DNA of 20,741 bases from an uncultured delta proteobacterium (lineage in GTDB: Bacteria; Myxococcota_A; Bradymonadia; REDH01): positions 1 to 20,741 of the forward strand of contig CAIQPA010000317.1 in assembly GCA_903873545.1 (NCBI GenBank), given 5' to 3'. The translations under genes were made by a program, and so were the position numbers. Shown here in pieces: positions 15,604 to 20,741 of this stretch. The notes beneath the pieces are model-generated. The model had not been told where the DNA came from. It saw only the letters and a list, made by a program, of their open reading frames with translations, and ran no database searches. The stretch's first letter is position 1, and each line of letters opens with the position of its first letter.

Positions 15604-16548
15604 ATGCGCGCCGCCTCCCGCACCTGCTTCGCACCGGCCACCGTCTCCAACCTCGGTCCCGGCTTCGACCTCCTCGGCCTCGCGATTGAAGGCATCGGCG
15701 ACACCGTCACCGCCACCCTCACCACCACACCGGGCGTTACCGTCGAGCGCATCTTCGGCGACAAGGGCCGCCTCTCGCTGCTGCCCGCCGAGAACACCGC
15801 CGCCATCGCAGCCACCAGCACCCTCCGCCTCGCCCATCGCACCGAGGGCATCGCTCTCACCATCCACAAGGGCATGCCCCTCGGCTCCGGCCTCGGCTCC
15901 TCCGCAGCCAGCGCCGCGGCCGCCGCACTCGCCGTCAACCTGCTGCTCGGCTCCCCGCTCAAGCGCTCCGAACTCGTCGCCGCAGTCCTCGATGCCGAAG
16001 AGGCCGTCTCCGGTCGCCACGCCGACAACGCCGCGCCCGCCCTCCTCGGCGGCCTCGTCCTCGTCCGCTCCCTCGACCCCATCGACATCCTCCGCCTGCC
16101 GCTCCCGCCCGACCTCTTCGTCGCCGTCGTGACACCCGACTGCGAGGTCTCCACCCGCGCAGCCCGCGAACTCCTGCCCAAGCTGATCCCCCTCCGCGCC
16201 CGCACCGAGAACGCAGCCAACATCGCCTCCTTCGTCGCCGCCTGTTACACCCGCGACCTCGGCCTCCTCGCGGCCTCCATTGTCGACACTGTCGTCACCA
16301 CGCCGCGACTCGGCCTCATCCCCGGTGGTGCAGCCGCCCTCGATGCAGCGCAGGCCGCAGGTGCCCTCGCCAGCTCCATCAGCGGCTCCGGCCCCTCCCT
16401 CTTCGCCCTCTGCCACACCCGCGCCACCGCGCAGCGCGCCGCGGCCGCCATGGTCGCCGCCTTCGCTGCCCACAACCTCGCCGCCACCCCCGTCGTCTCC
16501 CCCGCCGACGGACGAGGCGCGCGCGAAGTGCAGGACCCGCTCGCATGA
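15604..16548 (+). CDS. thrB: Homoserine kinase (GHMP family)
   Basis: This 314-residue cytosolic enzyme transfers phosphate from ATP to homoserine, giving O-phosphohomoserine for threonine synthase. It shows the family's N-terminal substrate motif PATVSNLGPGFD.LGLA (11-27), the ATP-binding loop PLGSGLGSSAAS (92-103), the block GRHADNAAPALLGG (137-150) and the C-terminal SGSGPSLFAL loop. The length matches ThrB (about 300-320). It starts 2 bases after the thrA stop and its last bases overlap the thrC start as ATGA, so the three genes are translationally coupled. Confidence 0.95.
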   Translation: MRAASRTCFAPATVSNLGPGFDLLGLAIEGIGDTVTATLTTTPGVTVERIFGDKGRLSLLPAENTAAIAATSTLRLAHRTEGIALTIHKGMPLGSGLGSSAASAAAAALAVNLLLGSPLKRSELVAAVLDAEEAVSGRHADNAAPALLGGLVLVRSLDPIDILRLPLPPDLFVAVVTPDCEVSTRAARELLPKLIPLRARTENAANIASFVAACYTRDLGLLAASIVDTVVTTPRLGLIPGGAAALDAAQAAGALASSISGSGPSLFALCHTRATAQRAAAAMVAAFAAHNLAATPVVSPADGRGAREVQDPLA

Positions 16549-17882
16549 ACCAGTCCATCCCCGACGCCCCCTGGCTCCTCCGCTGCATCGGCTGCGGCGC
16601 CTCCTACCCCGCCCTCGAGGTCCGCTTCTTCTGCGGCTGCGGCGCCCTCGTCGAGGTCGAGCACACCCACACCGCGGAGCTCCTCGCCGCGTCCTGCGCT
16701 CCACACCTCCACGCCCCCAACCGGCAGCCCGCCTCGGTCACAGACCTGTTCGATCTGCGCCGCGCCTCCAACGCAGCCATCGATCGCTCCGGCGTCTGGC
16801 GCTTCCGCGAACTCCTCCTCCCGCTGGCCGCCGAACACATCGTCACCAAGCCGGAGGGCAACACCAACCTCTACTGCGACGCCCGCCTCTCCGCCTACAC
16901 AGGCGTCCACAACCTCGTCATCAAACACGAAGGCGAGAACCCCACCGGCTCCTTCAAAGACCGCGGCATGACCGCCGGCATCTCCGTCGCCAAACGCCTC
17001 GGCATGAAGGCCGTCGCCTGCGCCTCCACCGGCAACACCTCCGCCGCCATGGCCTCCTACGCCGCCCAGGCTGGCATGCGCGCCTTCGTCTTCATCCCTG
17101 CCGGCAAAATCGCCTTCGGCAAGCTCGCGCAGGCCCTCGCCTACGGCGCCACCACCCTGCAGATCGACGGCGACTTCGACGCCGCCATGGAGCTCGTCCA
17201 GCAGGTCTGCACCAGCGAGGGCATCTACCTCCTCAACTCCGCCAACCCCTTCCGCATCGAGGGCCAGAAGGCCATCGGCTTCGAGCTCCTCCAAGACCTC
17301 GGCTGGACCGTGCCCGACTGGGTCATCCTCCCCGGCGGAAACCTCGGCAACGCCAGCGCCCTCTTTAAGGGCCTCTCGCAGCTCAAGGCGCTGGGCATCA
17401 TCCCGCGCCTCCCCCGCATCGCAGTCATCCAGGCCGAAGGCGCCAGCCCCCTCGCCCGCTCCTTCCTCAACAAGACCCCCTACGCGCCCCAGCCCAACGC
17501 CAACACCATCGCCACCGCGATCCGCATCGGAGCACCCGTCTCCATCCAGAAGTGCCAGCGCGCCATCGCAGAGACCGACGGCTGGGTCGACCTCGTCACC
17601 GACGCAGAAATCCTCGACGCAAAAGCCTTCGTCGACGCCTCCGGCATCGGCGCAGAGCCCGCCTCCTGCGCCTCCATCGCCGGACTCCGCAAGCTCGTCG
17701 CAAAGGGCATCATCAAGCCCGGTGAGTCCGTCGCCGCCATCCTCACAGGACACCTCCTCAAAGACCCCGACGCCGTCGTCGACTACCACGCCTCCGAACC
17801 CGCGCCAGACCGACCTCACGCCAACCGCCCGATTAGGGTCCAAGGCAGCCTCGATGAGGTCGTTGCTCTCCTCCGAAGCTAG
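16545..17882 (+). CDS. thrC: Threonine synthase (PLP-dependent)
   Basis: This 445-residue enzyme converts O-phosphohomoserine to threonine. The PLP lysine is K138 in the motif ENPTGSFKDRG. The SSTGNTS-type phosphate loop (CASTGNTSAAMASYA) and the glycine-rich LPGGNLGNA segment bind the cofactor. The N-terminus has four cysteines, C14, C17, C30 and C32 (CIGCG ... CGC), as in the zinc-ribbon-like start of many bacterial threonine synthases of the single-domain (plant-like) type. The ATG overlaps the thrB stop (ATGA). It is the last gene of the operon; a weak hairpin follows. Confidence 0.95.
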   Translation: MNQSIPDAPWLLRCIGCGASYPALEVRFFCGCGALVEVEHTHTAELLAASCAPHLHAPNRQPASVTDLFDLRRASNAAIDRSGVWRFRELLLPLAAEHIVTKPEGNTNLYCDARLSAYTGVHNLVIKHEGENPTGSFKDRGMTAGISVAKRLGMKAVACASTGNTSAAMASYAAQAGMRAFVFIPAGKIAFGKLAQALAYGATTLQIDGDFDAAMELVQQVCTSEGIYLLNSANPFRIEGQKAIGFELLQDLGWTVPDWVILPGGNLGNASALFKGLSQLKALGIIPRLPRIAVIQAEGASPLARSFLNKTPYAPQPNANTIATAIRIGAPVSIQKCQRAIAETDGWVDLVTDAEILDAKAFVDASGIGAEPASCASIAGLRKLVAKGIIKPGESVAAILTGHLLKDPDAVVDYHASEPAPDRPHANRPIRVQGSLDEVVALLRS

Positions 17883-17891
17883 GCCGCTTCG
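17874..17891 (+). terminator. Weak hairpin at the end of thrC
   Basis: CGAAGC and GCTTCG form a perfect 6-base stem around a 6-base loop that includes the thrC stop codon. No T-run follows, so intrinsic termination is doubtful. Confidence 0.2.
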
Positions 17892-17903
17892 CCCCTCACA
17901 CGC

Positions 17904-17931
17904 TTGCGTCTCGCCCAAAATCCGTTAGGCA
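17904..17931 (+). promoter_or_regulatory. Candidate promoter for the 54-residue membrane protein
   Basis: TTGCGT, 16 bases, then TAGGCA lie 43 bases before the ATG at 17974. The TAG-type -10 resembles those of the candidates at 8774 and 13030. Confidence 0.3.
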
Positions 17932-17973
17932 AGAGACCCTCAAATCGTACCGCCTTCCAACCGCAGGCAGACC

Positions 17974-18138
17974 ATGTCCCAGCAAGAAACCTCCGAGCGC
18001 AAGCCGGTCCTCAACGACTCCGCGCTCCTCTTCGCCGCCGTCTGGTTCGGGCTCCCCACCGTCCTCCTCCTCGTCGGAGAATTCTTCGGCATCCCGGGCA
18101 TGGTCAATCACTGGGTCAATCAGCTCGTCGGCGGTTGA
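17974..18138 (+). CDS. Small single-span membrane protein, 54 residues, unknown function
   Basis: The frame is ATG ... TGA. The protein starts with a polar, charged segment of 16 residues (MSQQETSERKPVLNDS), then a hydrophobic span from about 17 to 36 (ALLFAAVWFGLPTVLLLVGE), and ends with FFGIPGMVNHWVNQLVGG. One membrane helix with a cytoplasmic N-terminus is likely. It fills most of the gap between thrC and ffh, and its codon use (C-ending) matches its neighbours, which supports it being real. A weak CAGG lies upstream of the ATG. No family is recognised. Its own candidate promoter suggests it is not part of the thr operon. Confidence 0.6.
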   Translation: MSQQETSERKPVLNDSALLFAAVWFGLPTVLLLVGEFFGIPGMVNHWVNQLVGG

Positions 18139-18146
18139 GTCGCGTC

Positions 18147-18165
18147 GCTCGCCACCTCCGCGAGC
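18147..18165 (+). terminator. Weak hairpin between the small membrane protein gene and ffh
   Basis: GCTCGC and GCGAGC form a perfect 6-base GC stem around a 7-base loop, 9 bases after the small gene's stop. There is no clear T-run; it could instead lie in the ffh leader. Confidence 0.25.
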
Positions 18166-18195
18166 CGCTACACGATTTGAGTTAAGGCAACGCAA

Positions 18196-19899
18196 ATGGC
18201 CATGTTCGATGCCGTTCGAAAGGGTTTCAAGAACGCCGTCCATGTCTTCGAAGGAAAGCGAGAGCTGACCGAAGAGAACATCGAAGAGGCCCTCAAGGCG
18301 ATCCGCCTCTCCCTCTTCGAAGCCGACGTAAACTTCCAGGTGGTCAAGCGCTTCCTCGCGGCCGTCAAAGAGAAGGCGCTCGGCGAAATCGTCCAGGTCC
18401 GGATCAAGGACGGTGGCAAGACCCTCCGCGCCTCACCCGGCGATGTCTTCATCAAGATCTGCCACGACGAACTCGAGGCCCTCATGGGCCCCGTCGACAC
18501 CGGCCTCACCTTCGTCCAGGGCCGCCTCGGACCCACCGTCATCATGATGGTTGGCCTTCAGGGCGCCGGCAAAACAACCACCACCGGCAAGCTCGCCCGC
18601 TTCGTCGAACGCCACCACCAGAAGAAGCCCCTCCTCGTCGCCGCAGACGTCTACCGTCCCGCAGCCGTCGAGCAGCTTCAGGTCCTCGGCAAGCGGCTCA
18701 ACATCCCCGTCTACGCCGAGCCCGGTGGCAACCCGCCCGACATCGCCGAGCGTGCAGTCGCCCAGGCCAAGGCCGACGGAAACGACGTCGTCATCATCGA
18801 CACCGCAGGCCGCCTCGCCGTCGACGACCTCCTCATGTCCGAGCTCGAAGAGATCGTTGCACGCGTCAAGCCGCACAACATCCTCCTCGTCGTCGATGCC
18901 ATGATCGGCCAGGACGCCGTCAACACCGCCAAGGAGTTCAACGACCGCATCGAACTCGACGGCTTCATCATGACCAAGCTCGATGGCGACGCACGCGGTG
19001 GCGCGGCGCTCTCCATCAAAGAGGTCACCAAGAAGCCCATCAAGTTCATCGGCCTCGGCGAAGGCATGGAGACCCTCCAGGAGTTCCAGCCTGCCGGCTT
19101 CGCCGACCGCATCCTCGGCATGGGCGACATCCGCTCGCTCGTCAGCCGCATCGAGAATGTCGTCACCGAAGACGAGATGAAGTCCCGCGAGTCCGACGCC
19201 GCACGCATGATGTCCGGCCAGTTCGACCTCAACGACTTCCTCTCCCAGATCCGCATGATCAAGAAGATGGGCTCGCTCGGCGAGATCGTCGAGATGATGC
19301 CCTTCGCCAGCGCACTCCCCGAGGGCTTCTCCGTCGACGACAACGAGCTCGTCCGCATCGAGGCCCTCATCCAGTCCATGACCCCCGACGAGCGCCGCAA
19401 CCCCGCCCTCGTCGGCAACCAGGTCACCCGCCAGCGCCGCATCGCCAAGGGCTCCGGCCGCAAGCTCGAAGAGGTCACCGACCTCGTCCAGCGCTTCAAC
19501 ATGATGAAGCAGGTCATGGGCGCCCTCTCCGGAAACACCGGCGGCTTCCTCAGCCAGATCCCCGGCTTCAAGCAGCTGAGCGCCCTCAAGAACCTCAAGA
19601 ACCTCGACATGGGCAGCCTCCTCGGCGGCATGGGCGGAAAGGGCCCCGGCGGCTTCCCCGGCATGGGCGGCTTCCCCGGTATGGGCGGCGGCGGCATGCC
19701 CAACATGGCCAGCCTCGAGCAGATGTTCGCTGGCATGCAGCAGCAGCAACAGCCACAGCAGCCCAAACTCCCCAAGGGCTTCAACATGCCCGGCGTCCGC
19801 GCGGTCTCAGAAGCAGAGGCCAACCGGGGCAACGCCGAGTTCGAGCGCGAGAAGCGCCGCAAGCTCGCCGCCAAACTCGCCAAAAAGAAGAACCGCTAG
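18196..19899 (+). CDS. ffh: Signal recognition particle GTPase Ffh with extended C-terminus
   Basis: This 567-residue protein is the SRP subunit that binds signal sequences and 4.5S RNA and delivers ribosomes to the FtsY receptor. An N-domain helical bundle (about 1-105) is followed by the G domain with the P-loop GLQGAGKTTT (120-129), DVYRPAA (151-157), DTAGR (202-206), TKLDGDARGG (260-269) and GLGEG. The M domain (about 325-460) has the RNA-binding block RQRRIAKGSG (412-421). Compared with E. coli Ffh (453 residues) it has about 100 extra C-terminal residues: a Gly/Met/Pro-rich stretch (472-505), a Gln-rich run (515-522) and a basic tail ending KLAKKKNR. The start is ATG 18196 with AAGG 8 bases upstream; an in-frame ATG lies 6 bases later. 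The next gene follows directly after its TAG. Confidence 0.95.
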   Translation: MAMFDAVRKGFKNAVHVFEGKRELTEENIEEALKAIRLSLFEADVNFQVVKRFLAAVKEKALGEIVQVRIKDGGKTLRASPGDVFIKICHDELEALMGPVDTGLTFVQGRLGPTVIMMVGLQGAGKTTTTGKLARFVERHHQKKPLLVAADVYRPAAVEQLQVLGKRLNIPVYAEPGGNPPDIAERAVAQAKADGNDVVIIDTAGRLAVDDLLMSELEEIVARVKPHNILLVVDAMIGQDAVNTAKEFNDRIELDGFIMTKLDGDARGGAALSIKEVTKKPIKFIGLGEGMETLQEFQPAGFADRILGMGDIRSLVSRIENVVTEDEMKSRESDAARMMSGQFDLNDFLSQIRMIKKMGSLGEIVEMMPFASALPEGFSVDDNELVRIEALIQSMTPDERRNPALVGNQVTRQRRIAKGSGRKLEEVTDLVQRFNMMKQVMGALSGNTGGFLSQIPGFKQLSALKNLKNLDMGSLLGGMGGKGPGGFPGMGGFPGMGGGGMPNMASLEQMFAGMQQQQQPQQPKLPKGFNMPGVRAVSEAEANRGNAEFEREKRRKLAAKLAKKKNR

Positions 19900-20658
19900 A
19901 TGGAGCCACTGGCGCCGGCCGCAAACACGTGGCCCGTGCACTGCACCGCTCGCCCTGAGCGGAGCGCCGCCGCCTTCTGCACCGTCTGCAAGCTCTCCTT
20001 CGCAGGCCTCTTCCTCGCCGTCCGTCCCGACGGCCGCGCCATCTGCCACACCTGCGCCCGCGAGCAGGGCGGCATGCTCTACGCAGACGCCACCCGCACC
20101 AACCACGACCCCCTCGCCTCGCGCGGCATCATCTCGGTCCTGGGAGCCCTCCTCCTACGTCCCTCCGACGCGCTCGTCTCCCGCTTCTCCGGCGCCGTTG
20201 CCCCCGCGCTCGGCATGAGCTTCGTCGCCTCCCTCATCGGCTACGCCTCCTGGGTTTTCTGGATCCTCCTCCTCGTCCGTGAGCAGATCCTCGCCCTCGC
20301 GCAGCAGCGACTGGGAACCGCAATCGAAGAAGACCTCCTCGTCACGGGGCTCTGGATCAGCGTCCCCATCCTCGCCTTCATCCGCACCGCCGTCGCTCCC
20401 ATCCTCGTCCATATCGGCGCCCGCCTCGCAGGCGCCCCCGAGGACTCTCTTCGTGCCAACGTCCGCGCAACCGCACTCTCGTCGGTCTCGCTGCTGCTCG
20501 TCGCCATCCCAGCCCTCGGCGCCTTCCTCGCGCTCATCGTCGGTGTCCGCGCGATGCTCCACTTCCTGCGCGCCAAGTACGACTTCTCCTACCCGCGCGC
20601 CGTCCTCGCACTGCTGCCCTTCCTGCTGCTCTATCTGCTCATCGGCCCGCTAGGCTGA
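19900..20658 (+). CDS. Zinc-finger multi-span membrane protein (Yip1-like)
   Basis: This 252-residue protein begins with a small probable zinc site: H14-C15, C27, C30, C49-H50 and C52 (CTVC ... ICHTC), resembling a B-box or zinc-ribbon. Four hydrophobic segments follow at about 100-126, 147-172, 191-219 and 234-251. This layout, with the late segment ALLPFLLLYLL, resembles bacterial Yip1-domain proteins, which often carry an N-terminal zinc ribbon; their function is poorly known. Its ATG begins on the base after the ffh stop (TAG|ATG), so the two are likely co-translated. A link to SRP-dependent membrane insertion is possible but unproven. No separate ribosome binding site is visible apart from sequence within the 3' end of ffh. 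Confidence 0.65.
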   Translation: MEPLAPAANTWPVHCTARPERSAAAFCTVCKLSFAGLFLAVRPDGRAICHTCAREQGGMLYADATRTNHDPLASRGIISVLGALLLRPSDALVSRFSGAVAPALGMSFVASLIGYASWVFWILLLVREQILALAQQRLGTAIEEDLLVTGLWISVPILAFIRTAVAPILVHIGARLAGAPEDSLRANVRATALSSVSLLLVAIPALGAFLALIVGVRAMLHFLRAKYDFSYPRAVLALLPFLLLYLLIGPLG

Positions 20659-20665
20659 CGGCGGG

Positions 20666-20741
20666 CTACCGCACGCGGAAGAGCACGGCAGTCAGGTACC
20701 GGCACTCCGGCATCGCAGCCACGTAGGGGTGATCACCGGCA
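20666..20741 (-). CDS. C-terminus of a class I SAM-dependent rRNA methyltransferase (RlmI-like), partial
   Basis: On the minus strand a frame running in from the right edge encodes the 24-residue tail AGDHPYVAAMPECRYLTAVL followed by FRVR and a TAG stop. The pattern DHP......PE..YL......RV matches the C-terminus of RlmI-type 23S rRNA cytosine methyltransferases as I recall it (for example DHPV...YPEG.YLK...RV). Only the tail is visible, so the call is tentative. The gene is convergent with the zinc-finger membrane protein, with 7 bases between the stops. Confidence 0.6.
   Translation of the reverse strand, partial: AGDHPYVAAMPECRYLTAVLFRVR

Noticed and set aside
16245..17918. 557-codon open frame on the minus strand across thrB and thrC
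   Set aside because: It lies antisense to two confidently identified genes. Long shadow frames are expected where codons end in C or G, and the translation is a low-complexity Gly/Glu/Asp/Val-rich string with no motif.
1..20741. Mobile elements, CRISPR arrays, tRNA or rRNA genes, 4.5S RNA near ffh
   Set aside because: I looked for terminal inverted repeats, transposase motifs, regular short repeats and RNA-gene features and saw none; codon use and GC content appear even across the window, with no sign of recent transfer.

Overview
The window is very GC-rich (most codons end in C or G) and gene-dense, with short intergenic gaps. The gene types (a repeated lamin-tail/Cys-rich secreted protein, multi-domain histidine kinases, PilZ and HD-GYP proteins, a long Ffh) suggest a complex Gram-negative bacterium of the former Deltaproteobacteria (Myxococcota, Bradymonadota or similar). 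That placement is an inference from style, not a phylogenetic result. I see no rRNA, tRNA, insertion sequence, CRISPR array or phage gene.

Layout. (1) 2-5135: two exported-protein genes on the + strand. One is the 3' part of a large protein built from repeating lamin-tail / WCRLQ / Cys-rich modules. The other is a lipoprotein with a complete PHP-type metal site. (2) 5139-13022: a signalling island. A minus-strand receiver-HD-GYP gene (5139-6209) is divergent from four + strand genes: a receiver-histidine kinase (6357-7577), an overlapping kinase-like gene that has lost both its receiver aspartate and its H-box histidine (7570-8745), a PilZ domain fused to a methyltransferase that resembles PhcB-type signal synthases (8856-10328), and a membrane histidine kinase-receiver-histidine kinase (10332-13022). 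(3) 13085-17882: a tightly packed thrA-thrB-thrC operon making threonine from aspartate. (4) 17974-18138: a 54-residue single-span membrane protein. (5) 18196-20658: ffh with an unusual Gly/Met/Gln-rich C-terminal extension, followed immediately by a zinc-binding multi-span membrane protein. (6) 20666-20741: the last 24 codons of a minus-strand gene that looks like an RlmI-type rRNA methyltransferase.

Main point. The genes at 6357-13022 look like a rearranged relative of the Ralstonia phcBSRQ quorum-sensing set: a PhcB-like methyltransferase, a PhcS-like sensor fused to a PhcR-like receiver-kinase, and one or two PhcQ-like receiver-kinases. Two cyclic-di-GMP domains are added: a PilZ domain on the putative signal synthase and an HD-GYP regulator divergent from the cluster. 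A near-identical 15-base element lies upstream of both the receiver-kinase and the methyltransferase genes. The family links rest on recognised motifs and domain order, not on a database search.
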